This document shows, in pieces, positions 49,132-59,225 of a stretch of DNA of 61,356 nt; the stretch's first letter is position 1; every line of letters begins with the position of its first letter. This stretch comes from Candidatus Flexicrinis proximus (GTDB taxonomy: Bacteria; Chloroflexota; Anaerolineae; Aggregatilineales; Phototrophicaceae), in assembly GCA_016712885.1 (NCBI GenBank), contig JADJQF010000012.1:1-61356 (forward strand), given 5' to 3'. A program made the translations under genes and the position numbers. The notes under the pieces were generated by a model. The model made no database searches and had not been told where the DNA came from. It was given only the letters and a program-made list of their open reading frames with translations.

Positions 49132-50243
49132 ATGGCAAAAATCGTTATTGAAGGCGCGATCAAGAAATTCGGGAAGTTTACCGCGCTCAACAATGTCAAC
49201 CTGAGCGTCGAGGAGAAGGAATTCGTCGTCTTGCTTGGGCCGAGCGGCTGCGGCAAGACCACCCTCTTGCGGGCGATTGCCGGGCTCGGTATGCTGGATT
49301 CGGGCCGCGTTCTGGTCGATGGCCGGGACATCACCTACCTGCCGCCGCGCGACCGCAACTTGTCGATGGTCTTTCAGAACTACGCGATCTTCCCGCACAT
49401 GAAGGTCTACGACAACGTCGCTTTCGGCCTCAAGATGAAGGGCGTTGCGCCGGAGGAGATCAAGCGAAAAGTGCAGGAATCGGCTGAACTGCTGCACATC
49501 GAAACCATGCTCGACCGGTTTCCAGTGCAGATGAGCGGCGGCCAGCGTCAGCGTATTGCTGTGGCTCGGGCCATAGCGGTCAACTCGTCGATCATCTTGA
49601 TGGACGAACCCCTTTCGAACCTCGATGCCCTGCTGCGTCTGGAGATGCGCGCCGAGCTGAAATCCCTGCTACACCGGCTGAACGTGACGACCATCTATGT
49701 GACGCACGACCAGATCGAGGCGCTGAGCATGGGGGACCGGATTGCCGTGATGAAAGAAGGGAACATCCTGCAATACGACCAGCCGCTGCACGTCTATGAC
49801 CAACCCGCCGACCGCTTCGTGGGCAGTTTCATCGGCAACCCCCCCATGAATTTCGTTGCCGCGAAGATCGAGCGTGGGGATCGCGGTCTGGAAGCCAAGG
49901 TCGGCGACTGGCATCTGCAAATCCCGGCAGACATGCGGGCCGCTCTTGAGCGCTACGCGGGAAGCCGATCCAGATCGGCATACGAGCAGAGGCGATGGAA
50001 GTGCTGGAAGTCCCAGAGCATGACGCGCTTGCCGTAACGGTAGAGGTGGTCGAACCACTCGGCTCACAGAACCTGCTCACCGTACGGATCGGTGGAAGCG
50101 TGATGAAAGTTTCGACACGCCCTGATCTCCCTGTGAAGCGCGGACAGCAGATCTGGCTGCGTTTTCCAGAAAACAAGATCCGCTGGCTGGACGCGGATAC
50201 CGGGCGGACAATCGCCGCGTTAGCGGCAGCCGGCGCGGCATGA
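49132..50243 (+). CDS. Sugar ABC transporter ATPase (MsmK/UgpC/MalK-type), one frameshift
   Basis: Walker A is LLGPSGCGKTTLLRAIAG, the Q-loop FQNYAIFPHM, the signature MSGGQRQRIAVARAIA, Walker B SIILMDEPLSNLDALL and the H-loop YVTHDQIEA. A C-terminal TOBE-type regulatory domain continues in another frame after about 49961 (IGIRAEAMEVLEVPEHDALA, then RFPENKIRWLDADTGR). ATG at 49132 follows GGGAGG. Its last codons overlap the start of the glycosidase gene. It would energise the adjacent sugar permeases and possibly other importers that lack an ATPase. Confidence 0.93.
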
Positions 50244-52009
50244 ACGCGGGAGAGTTTTCGCATCAGAAGCCGCTGGACTTTGGCGCCGGCGGCATTACCG
50301 GCAGTGTAGACGCTGACGGGAGGATCATCGCGCTTAACTGTTACGATCCGGTTCATGGCTACATCACGCTGACCAGCGCCGACCCGTTTCCAGATGCCGA
50401 CCGTTACGACGTGCAAAAAGTGCGAGCGTATCGGGCGGCGCTGCCTAAACTGGCGGGATTTGGCCTCACTGGCACCGACCCGATCACGGATCGCATGGTC
50501 AAGTGGGTGGTCGATACCGAACCCCGTGTGACTCTGGTTTACGCCTCGGGCGATGTGGTCCCTATTGCCACCGCACCGATCGAACACGGCGCGGCGCAGT
50601 TCTTCCTGCCCACCGCCGGGCCGATGCGTTTCCAAGGCCGTCTGAGTCTCCAGCGCTGCGCCTATACACAGCTCACCGAGGGGGGCATTCTACCGATGCC
50701 GCCGCTCGAAATGCACGTCGTCGCCAGAGACGGTATTCTGACGATTCACAATCGCGGTCTGAATCGCACCGCAGCCATTCTCGGCATCTCCCCGGATGAA
50801 TCACTCGACGTTGTCGTCGGTCAGCCGATCGAGCTGGACCTGGCACTGCAAAAGTTCATGGCCGTGATCCTCTACCGGTTCGGGGATCGGCCGGAAGATG
50901 TGCGAGCGGACATCGAGGCCCTCAGGCCGCTCATCGGTCAGATGATGCTGCGTCCGCCCTCCCCGTTAGGCAGCCTGCCAGCGGATAGGGTATGCCGGCG
51001 CGGGCTGATTTACGGCTATCAGATGTGTGTGCCGGTCGGGGCGGGCATTTGTATCCTGACCGACCACATGCTGCTGCCGCTGTCATGGAACCGAGATGCC
51101 TATTTCGTAGCAATGGCCCTCCTGCATGGGCACAAGGGCGGCGCGGAACTCGTCCGGCGGCATCTGATCTGGATGTTTGAGATCGCGGAACGCATCGCCG
51201 GGGACTGGGGGCGCTGTTACCTCGCAAACGGCAAGGTCAAGGATCGGGCGTACCAGCTCGACCAGCAGCTTTACCCCGTGCTGGAGCTTTGCGATTACAC
51301 GTCCAGGACGGGGGACAGGGCGCTTATAGACCATTTGCGGCTGCACGTTAAAGCCGTATTCGAGGGATTGAAGAGACACAAGAGTCCGGATCACTGGTTA
51401 TTTGCGACCGACGAAACTCCAGGCGATGATCCCGTCGCACAACCATATCACCTTTCCAGCCATATCCTGCTCTGGCACACGCTGTCGGAATGGGCATCCA
51501 TTACCGGCGATCAAACGGCGGCGGAGTGGGCGCGGCATATTCGTCCCGATATCGATACGTACTTCATGGCAAACGACGCCGACGGAAAACCGATGTACGC
51601 CTACACCTGCGACGCGCGCGGCGGAACCCACCTGTATCATGACGCAAACGATCTGCCTACCGCGCTGGGGCCGGCATGGGGCTTCTGTTCGGCGGATACA
51701 CTGGAGTGGCGCAACACGGTCGACTTCGCTTTTTCGGCCGCCAACGAAGCGTGCTTCAACGGTCGGCTCGGCTCGGTGCATACGCGCGCGCCGTGGGCGC
51801 TGGGGGATTTGCAGGACGTCGTCATCGCCCGCGCACTGCACGACAGCGAACGCGAGTCGAGTGCGTGGGAACGCCTGCGGCAGGGTGCGGCTATCGACGG
51901 TGCGCTGCCGGAGGCTTATGATGGAGAGACTGGCGCTGTCATCTCGCGGACATGGTTTGCGTGGCCGAACGCGACGGCGGCGTGTATTCAATTGGGCGTC
52001 TGGGGCTAG
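50240..52009 (+). CDS. Intracellular (alpha/alpha)6-barrel glycoside hydrolase
   Basis: The 589-residue frame is intact, with no signal peptide. The N-terminal half is beta-rich (FGAGGITGSVDADGRIIALN). The C-terminal half is a six-hairpin barrel with LSWNRDAYFVAMALLHGHKG, the W-x-RD signature shared by GH15, GH65 and debranching-type enzymes. It also has TDETPGDDPVAQPYHLSSH and DANDLPTALGPAWGFCSA, with candidate acidic catalytic residues (Asp/Glu) in these stretches. It overlaps the ATPase stop by 4 bases, so its substrate is probably the imported oligosaccharide. I cannot assign a GH family number. Confidence 0.75.
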   Translation: MNAGEFSHQKPLDFGAGGITGSVDADGRIIALNCYDPVHGYITLTSADPFPDADRYDVQKVRAYRAALPKLAGFGLTGTDPITDRMVKWVVDTEPRVTLVYASGDVVPIATAPIEHGAAQFFLPTAGPMRFQGRLSLQRCAYTQLTEGGILPMPPLEMHVVARDGILTIHNRGLNRTAAILGISPDESLDVVVGQPIELDLALQKFMAVILYRFGDRPEDVRADIEALRPLIGQMMLRPPSPLGSLPADRVCRRGLIYGYQMCVPVGAGICILTDHMLLPLSWNRDAYFVAMALLHGHKGGAELVRRHLIWMFEIAERIAGDWGRCYLANGKVKDRAYQLDQQLYPVLELCDYTSRTGDRALIDHLRLHVKAVFEGLKRHKSPDHWLFATDETPGDDPVAQPYHLSSHILLWHTLSEWASITGDQTAAEWARHIRPDIDTYFMANDADGKPMYAYTCDARGGTHLYHDANDLPTALGPAWGFCSADTLEWRNTVDFAFSAANEACFNGRLGSVHTRAPWALGDLQDVVIARALHDSERESSAWERLRQGAAIDGALPEAYDGETGAVISRTWFAWPNATAACIQLGVWG

Positions 52010-52030
52010 GGACTGATACGCAGTCTGTGT

Positions 52031-52090
52031 GTGAAGGCGCTGCCTTCACGCCTCCGTGAGCGGCTTGTGCCCCTCGACCCCTCATCTGCG
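52031..52090 (-). repeat. Dispersed two-hairpin element, copy E
   Basis: Its reverse complement aligns gaplessly with copy A at 17110. Stem 2 here is GTGAAGGC / GCCTTCAC with the constant AGC loop. Stem 1 pairs GAG.GGC with GCC.CTC around one mismatch. It lies between the glycosidase and anmK genes. Confidence 0.8.
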
Positions 52091-52112
52091 ACTTCGCGCA
52101 GTCGGAGCAGCT

Positions 52113-53291
52113 ATGCTAATCGTAGGTTTAATGTCAGGCACCTCGGCGGATGCGATAGACGCGGCGCTGGTCGAGATCACCGGCGCGCCGCCCAAGCTGA
52201 TCGCGCAGACGGTCAAGGCGATCACCTATCCTTACCCTGACGGTTTCCAGAAACGTGTTCTGGACGCCTGTCTGCCGGACAGGAGTACCGTCGATACGCT
52301 CTGCCAGCTGAACTTCGACATGGGCGAATTGTTCGCGAAAGCCGCCTTACAGGTGATCGCTGACGCTGGGCTGACCCCGGAGCAGATCGACCTGATCGGA
52401 TCGCACGGGCAAACCGTGTGGCACATGGTTCAGCCGTCCGGATCGGTCAGCGCGACGCTGCAAATCACTGAGGCGTCAATCATCGCCGAACGGACGGGCG
52501 TGACGACTATCAGCAATTTTCGGCCACGCGACGTGGCGGCGGGAGGCCAGGGTGCGCCGCTGACCGGCTATGTGGACTGGCTGCTGCTGCGCCACCCGAC
52601 CGTCTGGCGGGCTATACAAAACATCGGCGGTATGGGAAACGTGACGTTCCTGCCGCCGTTATCCGATACCAGAAGCCAGCCCACCGCCTTCGATACTGGC
52701 CCCGGTAACGCGCTGATCGATGCCGCCATGGCGGAGATCACCCATGGCGCAATGGCCTTTGACAAAGACGGGGAGTATGCCCTTCAGGGCCGCATCGACG
52801 AAGAATGGCTGCAAAACCTCGCCGCGCATCCCTACTATTCGATCAAGCCGCCCAAGACGACCGGACGCGAACTGTTCGGCGCGACGATGGCCGCAGATCT
52901 GCTGGCCGAAGGCCGCGCGCGCGGCATGGACGACAAGAGCATCGTCGCCACCATCACCAGCCTGACTTCCGCCAGCATCGCCGACGCTTATCAGCGCTAT
53001 GGCCCCGCTCAACCCAAAGAAGTCATCCTCGGCGGGGGCGGCGCGCACAATCCGGCGCTGATCGGCCTGCTTCAGAACCTGCTGCCCGGTGCAAAGGTGA
53101 TGACCCACGAAGACATCGGCTTCGACAGCGACAACAAGGAGGCGCTGGTCTTTGCGCTGCTGGCCCACGAAACCTGGCACGGACGTCCCGGCAACCTGCC
53201 GACGCTGACCGGCGCAAAATACCCGGTCGTCCTCGGCCAGATTACGCCGGGGAACAACTATGCGGCGCTGATCCGCAGGACATGGTGCTGA
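52113..53291 (+). CDS. anmK: Anhydro-N-acetylmuramic acid kinase
   Basis: AnmK phosphorylates 1,6-anhydro-MurNAc to MurNAc-6-phosphate in peptidoglycan recycling. The intact 392-residue protein starts at 52113 after GGAG. Hallmarks are LIVGLMSGTSADAIDAALVE (phosphate loop; most members read SGTSLDGID), IGSHGQTVWHMVQPSGSVSA, VTTISNFRPRDVAAGGQGAP, QNIGGMGNVTFLPP, FDTGPGNALIDAAM and VILGGGGAHNPALIGLL. The catalytic Asp is in RDVAAGGQG. It lies upstream of a peptide-type importer, consistent with uptake of muropeptides or anhydro-sugars. Confidence 0.95.
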   Translation: MLIVGLMSGTSADAIDAALVEITGAPPKLIAQTVKAITYPYPDGFQKRVLDACLPDRSTVDTLCQLNFDMGELFAKAALQVIADAGLTPEQIDLIGSHGQTVWHMVQPSGSVSATLQITEASIIAERTGVTTISNFRPRDVAAGGQGAPLTGYVDWLLLRHPTVWRAIQNIGGMGNVTFLPPLSDTRSQPTAFDTGPGNALIDAAMAEITHGAMAFDKDGEYALQGRIDEEWLQNLAAHPYYSIKPPKTTGRELFGATMAADLLAEGRARGMDDKSIVATITSLTSASIADAYQRYGPAQPKEVILGGGGAHNPALIGLLQNLLPGAKVMTHEDIGFDSDNKEALVFALLAHETWHGRPGNLPTLTGAKYPVVLGQITPGNNYAALIRRTWC

Positions 53292-53423
53292 CCACAGCAC
53301 GGTCGAGCGGACAGCAGCAGCTCGAGCGCCGGGAGCGCTACTGCCGAATTTCCCGCCTGATTGCCGTAAGGTGGACTGAAATGTCTATTGGACTTGGGCA
53401 GTCAATACGCCAGGACTCACCTG

Positions 53424-53911
53424 ATGAGATCGATCTCTGTTCGCCCGCTGATCCAGGACGACATCGCGCCGATGGCCGCGTGGATGGTTCAGTATCCGCT
53501 GTGGGCACGCTATGGTCTGACGGAAAGCCGCGCCCGGGACATCATGGAGCGGGGGCTGGCTGGCGGCGATGTCCTGCTGACTGCGGACACTGACGAGTCT
53601 GCTGCCTGTGGCTTCGCGTATGTGCTGCCGCGCGGTGCGTTTGCGCTCAGCCCATACCTGCGCTGGCTGGCCGTGCGCCAGGACATGACCGGCACAGGCG
53701 TCGGGCTGGCGCTGCTCCAGGCAGCCGAACAGGAGTCGATCCACACGCGTGCAGAGCTTTCCTGTTGGCGGCCGACTTTAACACCGGCGCTCAGCGTTTT
53801 TACGAGCGCCACGGTTATTCTCGCGTTGGCGAGATACCCGACTATGTAGTGTCCGGCGTGACCGAGTTGATATACTGGAAGCGCCTGCACGTGAAAGGCG
53901 GGGCATCGTAG
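53424..53911 (+). CDS. GNAT-family N-acetyltransferase, one frameshift
   Basis: A protein of about 162 residues starts MRSISVRPLIQDDIAPMAAW. The acetyl-CoA motif region is YLRWLAVRQDMTGTGVGLAL, followed in the next frame by LLAADFNTGAQRFYERHGYS and YVVSGVTELIYWKRLH. One base is missing near 53757. The FYERHGY motif is typical of the GNAT C-terminus. The substrate is unknown; the context between anmK and a peptide importer suggests an amino sugar or amino acid. It ends 54 bp before the binding-protein gene. Confidence 0.85.
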
Positions 53912-53965
53912 GGAACCCCGGTTGATTGCGAATGACATCTCCTACACACGAAAGGAAGCAGTACC

Positions 53966-55477
53966 ATGCAAAAATCGTTTCGGCTGATCCTCTTTTTGCT
54001 CATTGTCAGTTTGATTTCGGGTGCCGTGGTTGCTCAGGACACGAGCAACGTCCTCGTAATGGCACGTTCCGCCGACACCACCGGCCTTGATCCGCACACC
54101 CAGACCGCGTTCGCCTCGTTCCGCCTGCTGGAACTGGTCTACGAACCGCTGGTCCAGCTTGACGCCGATCTCAGCGTCATCCCGGGACTCGCTGAGAGCT
54201 GGACGTTCGGTGAGGATGGCCTGAGCATCACCTTCGCGCTGCGCCAGGGCGTCACCTTCCACAACGGCGCGGAATTCACGTCTGCGGATGTCGCGGCGTC
54301 CTTCGCCAGAATCCTGGACGAAGCGACCGCTGCCGCCGCGCGTGCCAACTACCTGAGCATTGCGTCGATCGACACCCCGGATGATTACACCGCCGTGTTC
54401 AACCTCTCGGCGCCGGACACCCCGCTGCTGGCAGCGCTGGCAACGGTCAACGCCGCGATTGTCGACACTGCCGACATCGAGAGCGGTGATGTTGCGACCG
54501 TCGCCAACGGCACCGGCCCGTTCTGGGTCGCGGACTGGACGCCCGACGTCTCGACTACCCTTTCGACCAACGCGCAGTGGTGGGGCGGCGTGCCGGCCAT
54601 TGACGGCATCGAAATCCGCATCATCCCCGACGAAGCCTCGATCCTCGCTTCGCTCCGCGCGGGCGAAATCGACTTCGCACTGCTCAACGATCCGCTGATC
54701 GCGACGCTGCTGATCGACGATCCGACGGTCATCCTGAACCGCGTTCCGGCGATTGCCTACCATGTGCTGCAGCTCCGCGCGGCTGTCCCGCCGCTGGATA
54801 ATCTGATGGTCCGTCAGGCGATCTCGTGCGCCATCGACCGTCAGGAAGTCCTCGACACGGCCTCGCTCGGTGAAGGCGAAGTGACCGGTCCGCTGACCAT
54901 GGCCGCCTTCAAGCTGCCGACCAGCGACCTGTTCTGCTATGAGAAGGACCTCGCCAAGGCGCAGCAGTTGATGGCTGACTCGGGCGTTGAGCCGTTCACG
55001 CTCAAGGTAATCGCCGCCAATGCCGAGCCGCCGACCGCGCTGTCGGAAGCCCAGAGCATCCAGGCACAGTTGGCCGAAATCGGAATCACCGTCGAGATTG
55101 AATCGATGGAGCTCGGCGTGTATGTCGACCGCTGGCTGGCTGGCGACTTTGAGGCCGCGATCGCCCTCAATGGCGGACGCCCTGATCCTTACACCATGTA
55201 TGCCCGCTACTGGCCGAGCACCGGCAACCTGAACAACGTTGCCGGCTATATCGACCCGGTGCTGGATGATCTGTTCGCCCGCGGACGTACCGAGACCGAT
55301 CCCGAAGCGCGCTATGCGATCTTCTCTGAATTCCAGACCTATGTCACCGAGCAGGCGCCATGGGTATGGCTGTATGTCGGTTATGAATACACCGCGCAGC
55401 AGCCGTATGTCACCGGATTCGTCCCGTATCCGACCGACTCGCTGATTTGGCTGTCGCAAGTCTCACTCGACCGCTAG
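53966..55477 (+). CDS. Peptide-type ABC transporter substrate-binding protein (family 5)
   Basis: The intact 503-residue secreted protein follows AAAGGAAG. The signal peptide SFRLILFLLIVSLISGAVVA is cleaved near VVAQD and lacks a lipobox. SBP_bac_5 features include LVYEPLVQLDADLSVIPGLA, LRQGVTFHNGAEFTSADVAA, GTGPFWVADWTP, NLMVRQAISCAIDRQEVLD and PWVWLYVGYEYTAQQPYVTG. The family binds peptides, nickel, glutathione or oligosaccharides; a murein peptide is an attractive guess given anmK. Confidence 0.93.
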   Translation: MQKSFRLILFLLIVSLISGAVVAQDTSNVLVMARSADTTGLDPHTQTAFASFRLLELVYEPLVQLDADLSVIPGLAESWTFGEDGLSITFALRQGVTFHNGAEFTSADVAASFARILDEATAAAARANYLSIASIDTPDDYTAVFNLSAPDTPLLAALATVNAAIVDTADIESGDVATVANGTGPFWVADWTPDVSTTLSTNAQWWGGVPAIDGIEIRIIPDEASILASLRAGEIDFALLNDPLIATLLIDDPTVILNRVPAIAYHVLQLRAAVPPLDNLMVRQAISCAIDRQEVLDTASLGEGEVTGPLTMAAFKLPTSDLFCYEKDLAKAQQLMADSGVEPFTLKVIAANAEPPTALSEAQSIQAQLAEIGITVEIESMELGVYVDRWLAGDFEAAIALNGGRPDPYTMYARYWPSTGNLNNVAGYIDPVLDDLFARGRTETDPEARYAIFSEFQTYVTEQAPWVWLYVGYEYTAQQPYVTGFVPYPTDSLIWLSQVSLDR

Positions 55478-55487
55478 GCAGGGTGCT

Positions 55488-55541
55488 AAGGGGAAGGCCG
55501 CGGGGAAAGCGGGTTAAACCGCTCTCCCCTCCTTTCCCCTT
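55488..55541 (+). terminator. Long imperfect hairpin between the binding-protein and first permease genes
   Basis: AAGGGGAAGG (55488-55497) pairs with CCTTTCCCCTT (55531-55541), and an inner stem pairs GGGGAAAGCGG with CCGCTCTCCCC around GTTAAA, with small bulges. It lies 11 bp past the stop and 11 bp before the permease start. Confidence 0.65.
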
Positions 55542-55551
55542 TGGCCTGACA

Positions 55552-56516
55552 ATGTTCCGATACCTCACCCAACGCGCGATCGCCTTCCTGCCTACCCTGA
55601 TAGGCGTATCGATCCTGATCTTCACGGCGATCCGGCTTGTGCCGGGCGATGCGATCGTGGCGATGCTGGGTACCGAAGCCGGTATGCTGACCGAAACCCA
55701 GCGCGCGTCGCTGGAAACTTACTTCGGACTCGATAAGCCGCCAATCGAGCAGTACTTCAACTGGATGGGCGGCGTCGTGCGCGGCGACCTGGGGCTATCG
55801 GTCAGACACGGCATGCCGGTCCTGGAGGTGATCCTGTCGCGCTACCCGGTCACCCTGCAGCTTGCGCTGATGGCCATGGTGATCGCCCTGAGCATCGGCA
55901 TCCCGATCGGCATCCTTGCGGCTGTCCGGCATAATTCGATTATCGACTTATTTGGACGTCTGCTCGGCCTTTTTAGGGCTGGCGACGCCCGGTTTCCTAC
56001 CTGGAACGCTGATTATTTATGTGCTTTCGGTCTACTTTCACGTCCAGCCGAACTCCGGCAATTTCGTGTCTTTCACCCAGGATCCGCGCACGAACCTTGG
56101 ACAGATGATCTTCCCGGCGATCACGCTGGGTTTTTCGTTTTCGGCGTCGGTCATGCGGACAACCCGCTCGGCGATGCTGGAAGTCCTCGGGCAGGATTAT
56201 GTCCGGACGGCCCGCAGCAAGGGACTGACAGAGGGCACGGTCATTCGCCGGCACGCCTTGCGCAACGCGCTGATCCCGGTGGTCACGATCATCGGCGTCG
56301 AGATGGGCTATCTGCTCGGCGGCGCGGTCATCACCGAGGAAATCTTCTCGCTGCCGGGCATCGGACGGCTGGTCTACAACGCCATTTCCCAGCGCGATTA
56401 CGCGCTCGTTCAGGATCGCCCTGTTCGTCGCGCTTAACTTCCTGATCATCAACCTGATCGCCGATCTGGTCTATGCCGCGGTCGATCCGCAGATCTCCTA
56501 TGCTCAACACGCCTAA
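55552..56516 (+). CDS. DppB-type ABC transporter permease, two frameshifts
   Basis: The inner membrane protein starts MFRYLTQRAIAFLPTLIGVS. It has the family-typical VPGDAIVAMLGTEAGMLT and YFNWMGGVVRGDLGLSVRHG. After a shift near 55975 it continues LGLATPGFLPGTLIIYVLSV and the conserved loop DYVRTARSKGLTEGTVIRRH. A second shift near 56413 is followed by ALFVALNFLIINLIADLVYA and a stop at 56516. It overlaps the next permease by 17 bp. Confidence 0.9.
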
Positions 56517-57360
56517 GAACCCTTCAGTGTTCCGCCGCATCCTCAGGAACCGGAGCGGGCTGGTCGGCCTGCTGCTGGTGAGTTTTTACCTGGCCGTCGG
56601 GCTGGTTGGCCTGCTGGGATGGACTCCCTATCCGCCCAATGAGACACATACCCCCGACCGGCTGAAAGCCCCCAGTGAAACCTACATCATGGGCACCGAC
56701 CTGCTGGGACGCGATATGGCCAGCCGGATCGTGGTCGGTGCCGTGTATTCGCTGCGCGTGGCGCTGCTCTCGGTGACGGTCGCGACCGTCCTCGGCACGG
56801 CCATCGGCACGCTGTCCGGCTATTTCGGCGGAGTGTTCGACAACATCATGATGCGCCTGATGGACGTGTTTTTCGCCCTGCCGGCGATGCTGCTGGCACT
56901 GGTGATCGTGAGCGTGTTCGGGCCGGGAATCAGCACGACTGTGGCCGCAATCTCGATCGTGTATACGCCGATCTTCGCGCGGGTCGCCCGTGGCCCGGTG
57001 CTGTCGGTCAAAGAGATGGAATATATCACGGCGGCACGCTGCCTGGGGGTATCCGACGCGCGGATCATCCTGCGCCACGTCCTGCCGAATACGCTGCCGC
57101 CGCTGATCGTCCAGGTCAGCCTCGCGCTGTCATGGTCGCTGCTGACAGAAGCAGGCCTGAGCTTCCTCGGGCTGGGCGTGCAGCCACCGGCGCCCTCGTG
57201 GGGCGTCATGCTGAGCGAGAGCCGTGGGATTGCCGAGATCGCGCCGCACCTGATGGTGTTCCCGGCGCTGGCGATCATGCTGGGCGTGCTCGGCTTCAAC
57301 CTGCTGGGCGACGGCCTGCGCGATGTGCTCGACCCACGCCAGCGTGGACGGACGAATTAA
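56500..57360 (+). CDS. DppC-type ABC transporter permease
   Basis: The intact 286-residue protein starts at 56500 (MLNTPKNPSVFRRILRNRSG). Family features are IMGTDLLGRDMASRIVVGAV, the EAA-like loop EYITAARCLGVSDARIILRH, TEAGLSFLGLGVQPPAPSWG and the C-terminal LGDGLRDVLDPR. No DppD or DppF ATPase genes follow, so the ATPase must be encoded elsewhere. Confidence 0.94.
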   Translation: MLNTPKNPSVFRRILRNRSGLVGLLLVSFYLAVGLVGLLGWTPYPPNETHTPDRLKAPSETYIMGTDLLGRDMASRIVVGAVYSLRVALLSVTVATVLGTAIGTLSGYFGGVFDNIMMRLMDVFFALPAMLLALVIVSVFGPGISTTVAAISIVYTPIFARVARGPVLSVKEMEYITAARCLGVSDARIILRHVLPNTLPPLIVQVSLALSWSLLTEAGLSFLGLGVQPPAPSWGVMLSESRGIAEIAPHLMVFPALAIMLGVLGFNLLGDGLRDVLDPRQRGRTN

Positions 57361-57459
57361 CCTCCACATTCTCTGCCGTAGAACAGATGCGCGCGAGCGT
57401 GACGCCGGCCAACCATGATTAGCCGGATACGCCCGTGCATGGTACACTTGGGATGCATT

Positions 57460-57477
57460 ATCCAAAACGATTTGGAT
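57460..57477 (+). promoter_or_regulatory. LacI-type operator O3
   Basis: ATCCAAAACGATTTGGAT differs from O2 at a single base (T to A in the right half). It lies 8 bp before the phosphorylase start codon. A possible -10 (TACACT, 57443-57448) lies just upstream with no good -35. Confidence 0.85.
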
Positions 57478-57485
57478 GCCTGCAG

Positions 57486-59200
57486 ATGACCGCGCTTCCC
57501 CCTGATCTGACCCGCAAACTCGCCTTGCTTTACGGCCCTGACCGTGCGGAAACCCTGGCGTCACGCATTTCAGCGCTGGTCGATGCAGCTGCACTCCCTC
57601 CGCGCTCCCCCATGACCTGTCAGAGAAAGACGCCGTACTCATCACCTATGGCGACATGGTGACGCGCGAAAACGGAGACTCCGCTGGAGAGCCTGCGCCA
57701 GTTCCTGGAGCAGACTGTCACGCCGGAGATCGGCACGGTGCATACCCTGCCCTTCTCCCCATACACCTCGGACGATGGGTTCTCGGTAGTCGACTACACT
57801 GCCATCAATCCCGTCCTGGGAAGCTGGTCCGACCTGGCCGCGTTCCGGCACTCATTCCGCCTGATGTTCGACGCCGTGTTCAACCACATTTCGGCGGCGA
57901 GCGCGTGGTTCCAGGCTTTCTTGCGCGATGAAGCACCCTATGACGAGTATTTTGTGACGGTTGATCCGGCTGCGGACCTGTCAAGGGTACGGCGGCCACG
58001 CGCGCTGCCCCTGCTGACTCCATTCGAGACGCCCAGCGGCGTCAAGCATGTCTGGACGACCTTCAGCGCCGACCAGATCGACGTCAATGCGGCAAATCCG
58101 GAAGTCCTGCTCGAACTGCTGCGCGTGCTGCTGTTCTATGTAAAACAGGGCGCCGACCTGATCCGGCTGGACGCCATTGCCTATCTCTGGAAGACGATCG
58201 GGACATCGTGTATCCACCTGCCCGAAACGCACCTGGTCGTCCAGATCATGCGCGACGTGCTGGATAGGGTCGCGCCAGACGTGCCGCTGATCACCGAGAC
58301 GAACGTGCCGCACCACGAGAACCTCTCCTACTTTGGAGATGGCAGCAACGAAGCGCAGATGGTCTACCAGTTCTCTCTGCCGCCGCTGCTGCTCCCACTT
58401 TCCGGACCGGCGATGTCTCGCGGCTGGCGGCATGGGGGCAGACGATACAGCGCGTCAGCGACCGGACGACATACTTCAACTTTTGTGCGTCGCATGACGG
58501 CATCGGCGTCACGCCCGCCCGCGGCCTGCTGGCCGACGATGAAATCGACGCGATGCTGGCGATGGTCGAGGCGCACGGCGGACGCGTGAGCTACAAGGAC
58601 AACGGCGACGGCACGCGCAGCCCCTACGAGATGAACATCACCTGTTTCGATGCCATCACCGACCCGGCGGTGACGGAACACGAACCGCAGACCGCCGCCC
58701 ACCGGTTTCCTCTGTTCGCAGGCTATCATGCTGGCGTTCGTCGGCGTACCGGGGATCTATTTCCACAGCCTGTTCGGGTCGCGGAACTGGGGCGAGGCGT
58801 CACCCTCCACGGCTACAACCGCGCGATCAACCGGCAGAAGTTCGGCGCGGACGATCTGACAGCTGAACTGGCCCGCCCCGATTCGCTGCGCGCGCGAGGT
58901 CTTTACCGGGGTATAAGCGGCTGCTGGCGGCACGCACAAATGAGCCGGCCTTCCACCCGTTCGGCCATCAGCGCGTCCTTGACTGTGGTCCGCAGGTATT
59001 TGGGCTGGAGCGCACTTCCCCAGACAAGGCGCAGCGGGTGATCGCGCTGCACAACGTGAGCTGCAGCCCCGTAACCGTGGAAACTCCCGGAGGATCGGAG
59101 CCGCGATCTCCTGAGCGACGGCGATTATGACCAAACAATCTGGCTGGCGCCGTTCCAGGTGCCATGGCTAAAGTATCCCGTATCGGCGGAGGCACGGTGA
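57486..59200 (+). CDS. GH13_18 sucrose/glucosylglycerate phosphorylase-like enzyme, frameshifted
   Basis: This is an intracellular alpha-glucoside phosphorylase that would release glucose-1-phosphate. ATG 57486 begins MTALPPDLTRKLALLYG. The conserved N-terminal barrel reads IGTVHTLPFSPYTSDDGFSV and MFDAVFNHISAASAWFQAFL. The nucleophile region is ADLIRLDAIAYLWKTIGTSC, and the acid/base Glu is in VPLITETNVPHHENLSYFGD. SNEAQMVYQFSLPPLLL, CASHDGIGVTPARGLL, YEMNITCFDAI and FVGVPGIYFHSLFGSRNW all mark subfamily 18. Shifts occur at about 57600, 57700, 57860, 58405, 58725, 58800, 58900 and 59090. Substrate choice within the subfamily cannot be read safely, but the following gene favours glucosylglycerate. 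Confidence 0.85.
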
Positions 59201-59225
59201 AACCCAGAGCGCTGAACACTTTCGT

